Assembly (NCBI GenBank): GCA_949358305.1
Contig: OX442315.1
Coordinates: 29,414,427-29,478,426 of the forward strand
Direction of reading: 5' to 3'
Length of the DNA: 64,000 nt
Source: Strigamia acuminata
Taxonomy: Eukaryota > Arthropoda > Chilopoda > Geophilomorpha > Linotaeniidae
Of this stretch, positions 1-13,100 are shown one piece after another (positions within the stretch are counted from its first letter, which is position 1; every line of letters begins with the position of its first letter). The notes under the pieces are model-generated. The model was not told the DNA's origin. It saw only the letters and a program-made list of their open reading frames with translations, and did not search any database. The position numbers and the translations under genes were made by a program.

Positions 1-110
1 CATTCATTATAATCTAAATGTATTTGAACAATAAATACAAAATTAAACAAGAACAAATCACATTGTGTCACTCAGTTGCACACATTTGGTCTTTTTCAGC
101 CACACAAATA

Positions 111-285
111 CTAGGCGCATTCATGAAGTAATTTAACTAAACAGCCTTTTAAACAACATATTTAAACTGCTTGTCTCGATCAAACTAGAAAATGGAAGCT
201 TATTTAGTCTGTTTTCAGTCGCAATAGGAATGCGAACGACATTTACAGTAAACAACTGCAAGTTAAACATGACTTTAATTGAATT
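111..285 (+). repeat. GCATTCA-family interspersed repeat, copy 1
   Basis: Begins CTAGGCGCATTCATGAAGTA. It shares an ordered series of short blocks with sequence near 6461, 14541 and 28155: the GCATTCA end, AAGTAATTTA, ACTAAA, TTTAAACTGC, the TCTGTTTTCAGTCGCA block and CTGCAAGTTAAAC. No matching right-hand inverted end is clear here, so the right boundary is a guess. This is probably a degraded copy of a short inverted-repeat element; better copies are at 21641 and 28155. Confidence 0.55.
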
Positions 286-1725
286 TTACCTCGTTACTTC
301 GAGAGATTTTATTTTACGATTATTTTTAAATGATTTTTTTGCTGAAAAGTTGAAGCAAATAATTTTGCACGCAGCAATTCCTTGAGGTTGAAAGCTTTCG
401 GTTTTTATTTGTGAAAACATATTTCAACGTAGGCAGTAGGTAGCACTTCTGCCGCCTTATATGACATAAAAAGAAGCTAAATCACACGGATAAAGACATA
501 AAGGTATTAAGTAAAACACGAAGGTTATCTTATCTCCAAACAAATGTTTTTCAATTTTATTCGTGGGTGTCTGTCATTAAAAAATGATAACTGGAATCTT
601 TCAACTTGTCATCTAAAGCATACAGAGCCCTCTGGTGACCTTTTCTCAAGGAAAGCCAGAGCCGAGCATCCCCAGGGAAATTTGTGTTCCAGAGAAAAAG
701 TCACATGTCGTAGGCCATGTCCATCCTCAAGTGGTCTTGTTGTTGTCATAGCAACCACAACCAAACAATTTTTCTCGTTTCCTAGCAACCCCTCAATTGG
801 CGCAATAAGTGGACGAGCTTCAGTATATACAGAACCAAAAAAGAATCCATCTGGACCGATTAGAATCCAATGAGCTTCATTAGCTTCTTTTAATCAGCCT
901 AATTATCTTCCAAAGCTGGCAATTACAAAAAAAAATTGATCCGTCGCCATGAAGATAAATACGCACCACAAATGACGGTAATTATAAGCAAAATGCGATT
1001 AAATTCTCTTACAATTACAAAATCATTACAAAACTTTATTGTTGTCATCATTTTAAAATTAACTGTAATAAATCTTTAAGAAAGCCCTTATTGAGCCATA
1101 AATCATCGAGCAACATCATCCAGTGAGTATGGTAAGATCTTTTAAAAGTCACATTAAGCGAGCCATATCTTTAACAATAAAAAAAAATAAAAATAAAAAC
1201 ATCATATCAGCCAGCAGCTTAAACAAAAAACGACGACTTATTTGAATTGTTACCAAAAGGTAAAGTTTATAGAGTTTAAATCGTCCATAAAAATTAATGG
1301 CTTGTTTTCTATTTATTGTTCGTCTAAGAGTTTCAAATCCCTCATGTTGAAGGATCTTCATAAAATCCGAATTAAAAGTACAAATTGTACAAATAGTTGT
1401 TCAATTCCCACACAAAACCGAGATTAAAGTTCTATCGGTAAGTGAAACCTATTCAAGTAGCATTTCTTACATACGATCGCAAATGATAATGAAAATAGCC
1501 AATTTCACACCGAATTTCAACATGTAATTTCCATTTTGTTGAACTCGCACAAAAACATCACTCATGGACCATAGTGCGTACATCTATTTACTTAGTATAA
1601 TTTTAATTTTGCTTCAATATGCTAGAAAAATTCTCTATTTTGTTAGTTTTTGGCTCACTAATAAAAAAAAATTGGCTTTGCAGTAATTTCGTTAAGTGAC
1701 GCCAAGGTATAAAGATACACTATAA
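286..1725. other. Non-coding stretch, GC-richer patch at 600-870
   Basis: No gene recognised. The 600-870 stretch is noticeably less AT-rich than its surroundings and carries the two X-box-like sites described separately. The 109-codon open frame through it has no recognisable domain, and its composition gives no support for coding. Confidence 0.5.
742..789 (+). promoter_or_regulatory. Two RFX X-box-like sites 21 bp apart
   Basis: GTTGTC-AT-AGCAAC at 742-755 and GTTTCC-T-AGCAAC at 777-789 both fit the published RFX consensus RYYNYY-N(1-3)-RRNRAC. The first is a near-symmetric canonical form. RFX X-boxes usually sit close upstream of ciliary genes, but no downstream exon could be identified, so function is inference. 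The loose consensus occurs often by chance; the specific AGCAAC half-site pair is rarer. Confidence 0.3.
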
Positions 1726-1824
1726 CTGCCGTATTTCTTCGATTCTAAGACGCATCCTGTATTTAGAGATGTTTATGCAGGGAAAAAAGTCTTAGAATTA
1801 CAGTAGAATCGATGATGTACGGTA
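1726..1824. repeat. Short inverted-repeat element, CCGTATTT-ended family
   Basis: The left end reads TGCCGTATTTCTTCGATTCT. The reverse complement of the right end reads TACCGTACATCATCGATTCT. The two ends therefore pair over about 20 bp with a diverged middle, followed by a second paired block around TCTAAGAC/GTCTTAGA. The left end resembles the termini of the elements at 18733 and 33316. This is about 99 bp of MITE-like DNA with no coding capacity. Confidence 0.6.
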
Positions 1825-4477
1825 GCTTTCACTCGTGCAGCATGTGCGTTGTATGATCAAAATATTCAACGAATATATTTAATTTCAATAAAATTAAATG
1901 TACATTTTTACATCGCAAATTCTCAGAACCATGCTATATAGTAACTATAGTTACTGCATGACAAGAGTCTTGTTTATTGCTGTTTATAAATTCTATTATT
2001 GAGTGACGAAAATCTGATTCGACAATCCATATGATCATTAATACACATGTTTTCGTTATTCATAATTCATTCAGATTCTACACTAATTAATTGCTAATTC
2101 GTAATTAATTAGCAACCATGATAATTGATGACCCTTTTTTCTACAGATTTTTTTTTAATTCTTACACTTATCTATTCTTGAATCTTGACTGCAACGTCAA
2201 CTTCAACTTCCCTACATTTTTTTTTGTAGATTTCAATATCTCCATTCCACATCTCACTCGTGCTTTCATTCTTATTAAATTAAGGTTAGCAAACTGCACT
2301 GTGGCTTTCAAAGTCATTTTCTTTCCTCTACTTAGTAAAATAGTGACACGTATGTTAACTCTGATGGCGCATGCGTGGTGCCCAAGGTCACACCAAGTGT
2401 CAGCCAAGACGAATCATCAGTGGCGAGGTGCCAAATAGAAATCCAATCGGGAGGCACCAAATGCAGGGTGCGTGACACAAACTTCTACCCTCGTATTCCA
2501 CTGTCATCGTAGCAAGCAAATGTTCAAGCCTTTAGGGATTAGGAAAACGTGAGACTGTTGATACTGACGAATTGTTGATGAACGGACAATGAAAAAAACA
2601 TTTTCTTGCTGTACATCGACTGTGAATGAGACTTTTAGCAAGAAAAAATAACATTTTAAATAAAAAATTCACACTAAAGTTTATATAAGCTTATGTCTAG
2701 ACAATAACCCACAAACGTTCTTCCGAAAAAATAAATCAAAGAAATAATCACGTACGCTACAAATTAGGTGTGTAATTGATAATTAGTTCAGTAAATACAC
2801 TTTTCTTTTTGTTACCTAATAGAAATAACTCGATCACAAAAATTCGTTTTGTTTCCAATAACAAAGCCACAGATAATGAGTTTTCGATGAGTCCTAACAA
2901 AGGTTGTATGCCAAAAAATTGAGTCACGTAAATTCTTTTCCTTTATGAAACCATAAGAGAAAAAAATAAACCGAAATGGCTTCTGATTACTTGGCAGTAA
3001 CAAAAAAAAAATAATGAATCCTAAGAAAAGTCATCCCTGTAATTGAGAGATACAGTAGGGTTTGGATTGGGACTTTGCTGCAATCCAGCAATAAGAAGCA
3101 AAAAATAGGAAAAAATAGGAAAAAAAGGCATTGCTTTACATTACTTCTTATCTTTCGAGCGTCTTTTCACAAAAAAAGTCCGTAAGACAAGAGAAAGTAA
3201 ATATCAGTGCACTTTTTATATTAGACACACTGCGCTACCTGGCACAATAATTTTAGTAAATCCTTCCACGAGTTTGAGCTTAATCGGTTTCTATTATTAA
3301 TGCTAAAACAATTGTCTATTATCTGTAACAAAGAAAACACATTAAATGCAAGTGCACTTGAAGTGAATATAATATTTGATATTCAACTTATCTTTATCCA
3401 ACGCAGGTATTATCCAACACTAAAGATTTATATCTCAGCTTTTAATTTAAGTTTCTATTTAATGCGTTTGCATCCAAACGTAAATATTTTATTACACGAT
3501 CCGATTTGAATCTTAAAAACAAAGCAGCAAGTATGAAATTTCATATCACGAGTTATTTTTATCATGAGTTAGAATTGGAATGCTCCGGGTTTTAACCTTA
3601 ACGTTATTATGCAAGAGGCACTTTTAGAATATTACCCACAAGACCCACAGGTCGTGCACTGATGCTATGAATTTACGACATTTTGTTGCAATCAAAACGT
3701 TTTTCTCATTGTTTCAGATCATCTTTACCCTGTAGGCACAACAGATTGCATCATATACGAGAAAAAATACATGAAATTTATTTCATTGCATGAATAAATT
3801 GGCCTCAAGGGTTATGGTAAAATTTGAATTTTATTCAACTCGCCTTTTCTTTGTTCTCTCTTGTGAAATAATCTGAATAAAAATACTTATGAATATCAAC
3901 AACACTAAAATGTTTTATTTCTTTTTTTACTGGGAGAAAAAATGGTGTTTGAATGCAAAAAAAAATGCATTAAACAAAAAAAAGAGATCACTACAACTCT
4001 AAAAAATGCATCAGCATAACATTAGCAAACCAAAATAGTGGTTAATTTTTAACTGCCTTTCAGTCACATTTACCTCAATTGCTAATTAAGCAGATGCAAA
4101 TGAAAATATGGGTTAATTAAAAATGCCAAATCCAGTATTAGACCTCAAACTAGGATCTGATTGCATCAAGTTCACAAACAACTGCTAAATGTCTAATGCA
4201 ACGCAAGTATGAAGAAAAGAAAAATATTCCAAACAAACGGCTTTCGTTAAAGATTTAAATGCTTTTTAAGTTCGCTGTGAACTTGCACAGTCTCAGTCTA
4301 TCAGATAAAAGTTTCTTAAGAGACATTTCTAAAACCCACGGCTTTAGCAGTAAATCCTGATGGCACTTCTATTCCCACCCTAAGAGAAATTCAATAGTTT
4401 CACTTTTTAAAACTAAAAATTTGTTGTTTTATTTTTACGCACAATTTAATGCAAATTTAATGTCTAATCCCGTCTAC
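1825..4477. other. Non-coding AT-rich DNA
   Basis: No gene recognised. It includes a perfect 16-bp palindrome AGTAACTATAGTTACT at 1940-1955, and a TAATTA-rich hairpin at about 2083-2115 in which GCTAATT pairs with AATTAGC. A somewhat less AT-rich patch at 2340-2540 has no convincing frame. Confidence 0.5.
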
Positions 4478-4648
4478 AGCCTGGTTCACACTTGCGAATA
4501 CGCTGCGGAATTGTTGGGTTTGCTATACAATAAGATGTGATTGGCTGCGGAAAAAAAATCGCGCGGAAAAATAGAAATATTTCCTATTTTTCCACAGCCA
4601 ATCACAGCAAACCCCAGCTGCAACAATTCCGCAGTGTAAACCAGGTTT
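4478..4648. repeat. Imperfect foldback element (about 170 bp)
   Basis: The left arm blocks CCTGGTTCACACT, GCGGAATTGTTG, GGGTTTGCT and GTGATTGGCTG recur in reverse complement and reversed order in the right arm, ending at AGTGTAAACCAGG. The centre is a GGAAAAATAG/CTATTTTTCC palindrome. This is MITE-like and the superfamily is not assigned. Similar wording (CCTGTTCACACTTAAACC) occurs at about 61678. Confidence 0.7.
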
Positions 4649-6460
4649 ATGAATAGTTTTCTACTCCTCGAACTTGCAATCTGGCAGAAATCTCACATTT
4701 TTTCTTAGCCAAAAGCATCCAATTCATATTTTTTTATGCCAAGCGCTTTGGTATGAAGAAATTTGACGCAATGTTTTTGTTTAGCTTAATTAAAACTTGC
4801 GCAAATAATATTTTCATCTCAAAATAAGCTCACATTACGAATATTTTGCTTCTCGGCTTCCTCCCATCTTAAAAATGTTTTCAGAGAAAAGCATAAGTCG
4901 CTGGTTGCCGTGGTTACCAGCTGTCTTTGTAGTGAAAAAGAGAAGAGTTTGCCAATCTGGCTAAGCAGTAGTTGAGTCGCGCAATCGATTTTGGCTGGTA
5001 ATAGGGGGGCAGCAAGCATCGTGTTAGATGTCTGTATATTTTATAGCTTGAGTGTACCAATGGAGGATATGAATCATACCCTTTCACTTATTCCTTTGCC
5101 CCATTCAATTCTATTACGCAGGGGACGAATAAAGTTGTTTCAACTGCGATTTACCTTAAGAAAAAACATTAGACCCAGAAATATCTAAAAGCGCTCATGA
5201 ATAATGAAAGATGACAACATGTTAAGTTAAAATAGATTGCCAAATCCCCGAAATAAATTGTAAATACGTTTTTTGACGGAAAAAAGTGGAAAGATAAATT
5301 GCAAAATGAGGATTTAAAATTGAAAAGCTAATTTGATTCATATAAAATACAAGTATTTAATATTGATCGAAAATAAAATTACATTTCATTTCCGTATTTA
5401 GCAGAGCCTTTATTAGGTCAAATTTGTTTCAATTAAACCATTTTAATTTGCTAAATTCCGTATTTAGACGTAACCGACAACAACCACTGTTTAGTAATGG
5501 ATATAAAGGACAATTATTACTTGTCGAGTGCCAGTATGGATCCTGTAATTAATGTCAGACATTTTGCACTTGACATTGCGTGCTTTGCTACTGTAGATTC
5601 AATTTTTTTTTTCTCTTTTTTTTTTTTTTACTTTTCCCTTTTCCCCTTTCTCATGAAGTTCCCATTCCATTGAGTGTAGAAACGAAATATATAAGCTATA
5701 AAATATTATGAGCAGAGCGAATAAACCTATTGGATCTCAACTCTCCACTTTTCACAGAAGCCCAGGAAAAAGATAAAATATACAGTACGGTCGGTAAAAT
5801 CCATTTACTGCCTTTTCGAGCAATAGCAGTTTGAAAAGTAAGCAACAAAAAAATCTAAATCCTAAAAAATTAAATGAGATTTAAAGAACTGTAAGCGTAT
5901 TTGTATTCGCTCGAAACTGAAACCTCAGCATTTTTCTACGGAAACTTTTAACAAGCTAATTTAATTTAATTTAATTCATCATCACAGCAAAGCCAACGAC
6001 CAAAAATCGTTAAATTTTGTTTGTCAAAGCAACGAGCAGTCCAAAACCATTCTCCCGTGATGGTGGTGTTGTGCCACTGACATTTTAAAAGAATGGTTGA
6101 TATAATTCTTCCAAAGTAAACTTAGATGCCAAATTTTCTGCGGAAAAGAGGTTGCAACCTCAAGCCTGTGTCCACAGCTCAACCAGAATGAACAAGAATT
6201 CCATTAGGTCTCTTTTGTTCACATTTCCCATATTAACCCAAAGCTTAAGATTACTAAAGTTGGGGTGTAAGCTTTCCCACAACAAAAGCTGCTCTTGAAT
6301 TGTGCTATTTTGGATATTATCGCGACAAACCACCTTCCATTTACCGATAATTACAGAACAATCCTATCTATATCCTGCACTTATAGATACCGAACGGTAT
6401 GATGTATTCCCTATATTTGTATCTTAGCCGTCTATAATTTTAAATTTTCTGCAATTAAAT
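4649..6460. other. Non-coding AT-rich DNA
   Basis: No gene recognised. GGTTGCCGTGGTTACC at about 4902-4917 is one mismatch from an RFX X-box. A minus-strand open frame at 4819-5019 begins with a true ATG but shows no known domain. Confidence 0.45.
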
Positions 6461-6570
6461 ATTAGACACATTCACAAAGTAATTTAGAATAAACAAGCAT
6501 GTTTAAACTGTTTCAAAAATGGCGGCCAATTTAGTCTGTATTCAGTCGCAGTTTTTCATCGACATTTATT
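6461..6570 (+). repeat. GCATTCA-family interspersed repeat, copy 2
   Basis: ATTAGACACATTCACAAAGT is followed by AATTTAGAATAAA, GTTTAAACTGTTT, an AATTTAGTCTGTATTCAG block and GTCGCA. The order is the same as in the copy at 111. It is diverged, and the right end is not defined. Confidence 0.5.
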
Positions 6571-8916
6571 GTTATTTATATTCTCTCAAAAAATATCTTC
6601 ATCTTTATTGTGTTGAAAGTTTATGCGAAAGAAATAAAGCAATGTAAAAAGTGCAAACAAAAGTCAATCAATGTTTAGACTACATAAAATGATTATTTAT
6701 ATTGATGTCAACTGTCGGGAATCGAATATCGTTTATTTACTTATTCGTAGTTGACTCAAAGTTGATTCCTCACAATCATAACTCATACGAGAACCTTCAG
6801 AAGCCAAAATCCTCCTATTTTAATGAAGATGTAATTCTATTCAAATTCGGGTGTAATTATTCATTTTACGAGCTAACAATAAGATCTAAGAGAGTTAGGT
6901 TGGATGACAAAGTATCACGTTTTAATCCAATCACGATTTCCAACTCATTTATCTCAATAAGCAATCATCGCCTGCCTTTCTTTGAGGATAACTTCAACTT
7001 CTCTATCAACACAGCAAATAATTATAATTTTCTGTAACTCTCCTGATGTAATTAAATACACTGTACGGCCAAACCATAATGATATTCCAATTCAATTTCA
7101 ATACGATTAAATTACACCGATTCACGCAGAAACAAATTAAATTCTCCACTGTTTAACACCTTTAATAAGATATTCAAATGACACCTGTGTAAAACTGCTA
7201 TCTGTACTTATGATTGCTGAAACCCACTGGATCCATTACTACATGACTGCCTGGGGACACTCAATCACAGAACTGATGAAGGAAAGACTGCTGCGCATGC
7301 CCACACACAAGTCCCCAGTTGTGTTATCAGCAGTTGGAATTAGTAAGAGCAAAATGAACAGCGAGCAAAGAGCTTTCTACACTAAAAAAAAAAAAAATAA
7401 AACGCTCACTTAAGCGTGAAACAATGTCCCACCATGTCTAAATATACTTTTTAGCCCCAAAACTGTAAATTTCCGGTGAAAAAATGCACATTCCTTAAAA
7501 AAAAGCGCAATAATTAGCTAAGAAAGCTGCACTTTTAAAAAGAGCACTTTTTATAACATATGTCTGTATATCCCGGTATTGTTAAACGTTAGAACATGCT
7601 ACGTCTTTAAAGCACTGCATCGTTTACCCATTAAAAAATTAAGCCAAACTAATTAGGTAGAGAAAAGAAAAGAAAAAAGAGAGAGTAACGTTTATTAAGT
7701 ATATATGAAAGATCTACTTAAAGATCAATTAACCATTTTCTTTCTACTGACATTAGAGGCCACCACAGGCCACTCCAATCTCCATGCAAGAGTGACAAAA
7801 GAGTCGTGACAAGCCTATTTAACGCCTGTATGCTGCGTGATGGCCCTGCCCGTAATTCAAAGGGACATAGAAGAGGCTTAGCTTCAAGGCATCGTTAAGC
7901 CCACCTAACTAAGGCCAAGTGCCTACCTTAAACCCTTTTAACACTTTAGAATAGCACAACAATTTAGTGCTTGAGTTATCGCAAGATGGAGAAGAAGGTA
8001 ACGAGGGTGGAGGGACAAGACAGATGACAACGCCAAAGCCCAAAGCTGTTGCTAATCACTTGGATATGCTTCGGCTATAAATCTTGGCCTCCATTCTCAA
8101 CACCTTCAAGGTTATTAACCGTTAAACAGTCCTTTTTAAATGCCTCGCTGGTGTCGAGAATTAGTCACAATGTTTGCTTTAACAGACAACACACGTCGCC
8201 AATAGTTTCTCCTTTCTTCCTTCTGATTGACACATTCACCAACTGAACCTGTCAAGACCCCCTTTCTACTCAACTGCAGACATTTATCAGACACACTAGG
8301 AGGAGAAAGGACCCAGGTCGACACATCCCCTCTTCCACACCTGTCACCACCCTCGCATTATCTGATCGAAGAGCACATCACTTGTCAAGAAGGACCAGCC
8401 ATGGTCGTCAATTTGTCACCATTTAAGAAATTAAATTAATTATTAGAAAAAAAAAAGAAAAATAAAAAAAAAACACGATATGTGATATTTACATTAAGGG
8501 ACATTGAATATTCCGGTGATTTTGCTTACTATGGTTGGCGATCGGTTTGTTAAAATATTAAATTTAATAAATTCGTTGTCATCGCCTGTATGTTGTGAGC
8601 AGCTTAAAAGGAGTTTGTGAGCCCGCATGTCTACAGGATGTGTCACTTCCCGAAGAGAGAGATTTTCTCACTTTGGAGTCAGTCTGAACCAAGCCTTTGA
8701 ATAAAATACCACTGAAACCACTGAAACGCCCTCGTTAAAAAATAACAGTCCATGCGGAAACTTTCCAACATTCGCGAAACATTCGCATTAAATCCAATTT
8801 GGTCCGCCATTTTGGAAAAATATCAGCAGCTCACAAGTCAGAGAAGAAGATTTCGTTCAACGAGAAAAGCGAATCATCTACATCAATTTGATTAGAAATC
8901 ACATTGATCAATCAAT
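6571..8916. other. Non-coding DNA with a GC-richer patch at 7740-8420
   Basis: No gene recognised. The 7740-8420 patch is richer in G+C than its flanks and has short overlapping open frames on both strands with no domain. It could be a regulatory region or an old repeat. Frames at 6702 and 7210 are unremarkable. Confidence 0.45.
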
Positions 8917-9806
8917 TACCATGTTTCATAGTCACAGTTTTCCAGATAAGTGAAAATTCGGATTTTATTTATCCGGATAACTGTTTGCATTTACATGGCG
9001 TTAGTTTTCTGGTAAACATGACATCACACGACAATTACCTAAAATGCACTTTGATTATCTTGAACAACAAAATGGTTGTCGGTCCATTTCAGCCCCAGCC
9101 TAAACAAATGAAATTTAGCTCATGTAACTTTCCAAAAGCAAGCATTATTATGATTTTGTTAATAAAAGAGAGGAATGCATTATTTTCGTTTGTACATCAT
9201 GCCATTTTTACCAAAGTCAGTGCGGGAATTTGGTTCGAAATAGATACACCGTCGAGTGTAGTGCATCTAATCTCGGGATATGTTAGACTGGCATACCGAC
9301 GTACCGGCGTACCGACTGGATAAATAAAAAATGCTGGAAACATGCTGAATTTAAGCAAAATGACCTTAAAAAATTGATTTCTGGGGTACGGAATTGGCAT
9401 ATCTTAAGATACGAAAAAAAAACAGTTTTTCTAACTTAAAGGTACGGTTGGGAAGCAGATTTTTGCTCGAATCCCTGCAATTGTGCATAATAAGCAAATT
9501 CTCACCCCGGAAATAGTGTTTTTAGCTATTTTCACATAGATTTCGGTACTAAATGTCATTGGTACATCGATCCGACAATATTCCAATCCAAATTTTTTAA
9601 TTTTTGCATACAAGGGTCTGACGGATTTTTACATGCATTTTTCAATGCGCAAAACGCCCAAAATCTACCTCGTACAACTAAAATTTAGTTTTCCAGATAA
9701 GTTTGTCTTTTCTGGAAAACTGATTTCTTTAAATGATCAGTTTTCCTGTAAAGTAAAATTTTGATTTTCACTTATCTAGATAACTGAGTACATGTAAACA
9801 TGGTAA
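8917..9806. mobile_element. Non-autonomous inverted-repeat DNA element (about 890 bp)
   Basis: The left end TACCATGTTT and right end AAACATGGTA are inverted repeats. Just inside, AGATAAGTGAAAAT on the left is matched in reverse complement by ATTTTCACTTATCT on the right. The motif AGTTTTCCAGATAAG and its reverse complement recur near 8936 and at 9688-9745, giving subterminal repeats. Flanks on both sides read AATT, so a short target duplication is possible. A 139-codon frame inside has no transposase features. This is a deletion derivative or MITE of unassigned superfamily. Confidence 0.6.
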
Positions 9807-10080
9807 TTTAGAAATTCGAGAAATCCGTGACTGTTAGAAGGCGTCACCCATCGCCGATGTTAACTATCGTTAACTATCGTTGACGTTAGGCGAATATTTT
9901 CTAATAATTTCATTTTAATTACCTGCTCTAATTTTTATCATTCCCAAAATTAGTTTATTTGTACAAATTGAATTTTATTATCGTCTCATGAATATCTTTA
10001 TATTATTAACATAGATAATAAAACTCGATGGATCAGTCAGTACTTCTTGTAGTGAGATTTGTGATGCTTGTTGCATATTT

Positions 10081-10163
10081 TTTTGACAAAAAATACATTA
10101 CGCCAGGAGGTCCCATCAGAGAATGTGACCTCCTTTCCTGACGTAATGTATTTTTTGTTAAAA
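10081..10163. repeat. Short near-perfect foldback (hairpin)
   Basis: TTTTGACAAAAAATACATTA and its reverse complement TAATGTATTTTTTGTTAAAA bound the segment with one mismatch. The pairing continues inward through CAGGA and GAGGTC/GACCTC, with a small insertion on the right arm and a 14-nt loop. It would form a long DNA cruciform or RNA hairpin. A miniature foldback transposon is the simplest explanation. Confidence 0.7.
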
Positions 10164-13100
10164 CGACCTTGACGGTCATTTTCAAGTTCAGTTCAAACTC
10201 GAGCTTTTGTAATTAAACACTTATTTATGCCAACCTGGATTCCATTCATTTCCAACATTTCACAAAGCTGAGAATAAATATTTTATTACTTTTAATTACT
10301 CACGGCCTCAGAATAAACACAACAAACCCTAAACATCAACCAACGTTGTGTATTTAATTCAATAACCTTTACTCAATATTCGAGAAATAGTGAAACTGTT
10401 TCTTGCTTATGACATAACACACGATTATCCAAAGGTCTGCGCAAACACTACACCAGCCGATTGACAGAGAAAGCGCTTTAATTTTTAATAAATTCTAATG
10501 GGAGTTGTGTTAAAGATGTAACACCTACTCATCAAACAACGGAATTCTGTTGTATTTCAGTGTTAACTGAAGAACAAACACCAACACAGGTAGGTCTCTT
10601 AGCAAATATGCATTTTTAATGCAAAATTTTATTTGCAGGGAGTAGCAAAAAAAATTGACTTTAATTATTAAACCAATCACACACGCTGAAGTGATAGAAA
10701 AGATAAACAAAACAGTAATTTTTTTCCAGCAAACACACCCAGAAATTTAATAAGGGGATTTTCGACGGCACATTTATCAGCCATCTTTTTACGAATAGCA
10801 TGGAAGGAAGTGTTAAATCATTTTAATGGTTATTGTGTATCTTATGATTTGAGTTCAACTTAGTCGAGCACCATTGTCCTCGGAGCAGGGGCTTTTCCAA
10901 ATGTCAAATTCGATTTATGAGCTCTTTACCAATTCTATACCTGTTTGTTTACAGCTGACATTTTTCCCCCCTTTCTTTTTATAGTCGGATTTCTCAAACC
11001 AGCCATTTGACTCAAAACTGTCTTGTCTCAAGAGAGACATTTTCACCTTGCAACAATTTGTCTAAAAAAAAGCTTTCAAATTTAACTTTAAACTTAGAAA
11101 AAGTCGAAAATGGTGCCATCAAACGCTATAAACATTCTTCTTTTTATTTTTATATACAGTATATATTGTATATCATAGCATGTTAAAATTCTGAAAAAAA
11201 AATATATGAAAAGAAAAAAAAAATCCATACATAGTCTTAAAATGTTGCTCCAAACTATCAATTTTCCCTTCCGATATTTTTAATAAATTTCTTTTATAGT
11301 ATCTGACAGAACAGCATGAATCAATATCGAATGATTGATTATCGGTTATTACCAGAGACGACTCAGAAATCGTTTATTTTTCTTCACTGACCCTTGACAA
11401 GTGTGAGGATCCACCAAAGCAGCAAAAGCACCGCCTTACGATCCGCTTGCCTGCACACCACCAAGAAAACGACAGCGGTCCCTGCTCTCAACCCCTGGGG
11501 TGCTTCATTGCCAATACAAAGTCATGGACCAAGACTTTGAGCTTTGCTGCGCAGCGTCAAAAATAATATCCATACTTGTACTGTTAGTTTTATAGATTAA
11601 ACTCCAACTGAGTTATTCGAAAAATTTGCAGTTGCAGTAAAAAGCATCACTCGACGGCAACGCACACCCGCTACAACATCTTCAAACAAAAAAATATTTT
11701 CATTAAAATAAATCTTTTAATAAGATTTGTTGAGATTTTAAAATTTAATTATACGTCTCAATATTGAAGAGATTATTCAAGGTATAAAAAGTTTAATTAC
11801 AAAAATACTTTTCCAACATTTTTTCCCCCAACATTTCTTTCATTGTACACATTTCTTTGCACACTTCCCCACGATTGAAAAAAAGCCGTAGAAAATACCA
11901 CGTTTTAAAGATTGGATCAACAACGTGTTAAAAATATTGTTTTGCCACCTATAAAGCCGTAATCGCATTATTAAAAAAAAAAAAACTGTAAATTTGTGAT
12001 TTTATTTTTCATGTAAAATTTTTTTTTATTTTATTTACTGCGCAACGTGAGGGACAAATTCAAGTGATATCTTAAGTGGGCTTTTTAAAAGCGGGTGTAA
12101 AATTTTACAGCTCACAGAAAATGAAAAGTTAAAAGAAAAAAAATGGTCTAAAGTGGGCTGTAAACTAGATCCCACTGGACACTGGACAGAGAAGAAAATT
12201 GCAACAAGTTACAGTCTTAAGGGAAAAATCCATATTTAAAGTAAACAGAAATTTTTAAATTTTAAACGCAACAATTTTTTTTTATAGTTATGCACATGCT
12301 GTATAACCCAAAAGCAATTCGAGCCTCCAATATAAAAGCCCCAAGAAACACACTGACCTTTCAACCCTAGTATTCATCTCACAAAAAAGTTTCACAAAAT
12401 AAAATGATTCAAAGTTCAAACTGTCTACATATAAAAATAAAAATAAAATTATTTCATCCAAAAAAAAGAAAAATAAATGAATGGGATATAAAGGGAGAGA
12501 GTTACCCGCCCCATTCGTATTTGATAAAAGGAAAAATTCTAAATAATAGAATAGAATATTAAAGGAAATATAAAAAATTAATATATATCCAGCTTCCAAC
12601 TTCAATAAACTCGGCCTCATGAATTCGTTTTGTTCCTCTGCACAAAACCATAAAAGGTTTAATGAACCTCACACACGACATTGCAGTTAATTTTTCCAAT
12701 ATTTTCACAGATTTCACTGTACTCTCTTCCCGAAAAAAATCACTAACAACTTCCCAAAAGAACAAATTACCATGTTAACACAGTGCATGCATATTTTTAC
12801 TACTTCGCTTCAACCTACGACGAAATGAAATCAAACCTTTTTTTTCTTTTAAATAAAATAAAAGAAGAAATTGAAAAAAATTTGGATTCCACGCACGTTT
12901 CCCACTATTTCATAAACTATTTAAAACGAACATCTCCATACTGCGCATTGTATAAAGTGAAACACTATTTAAAAACCAAGAAGCAATCGATGCGCGATTT
13001 CCTTAAAAACCCCAAATTCAATGATCAAGTATAAATGGTTGGAAATTTGAAAGCAAGATATGCAGGAATCGCGCAATCTAGTTGGCCATGATCATAAATT

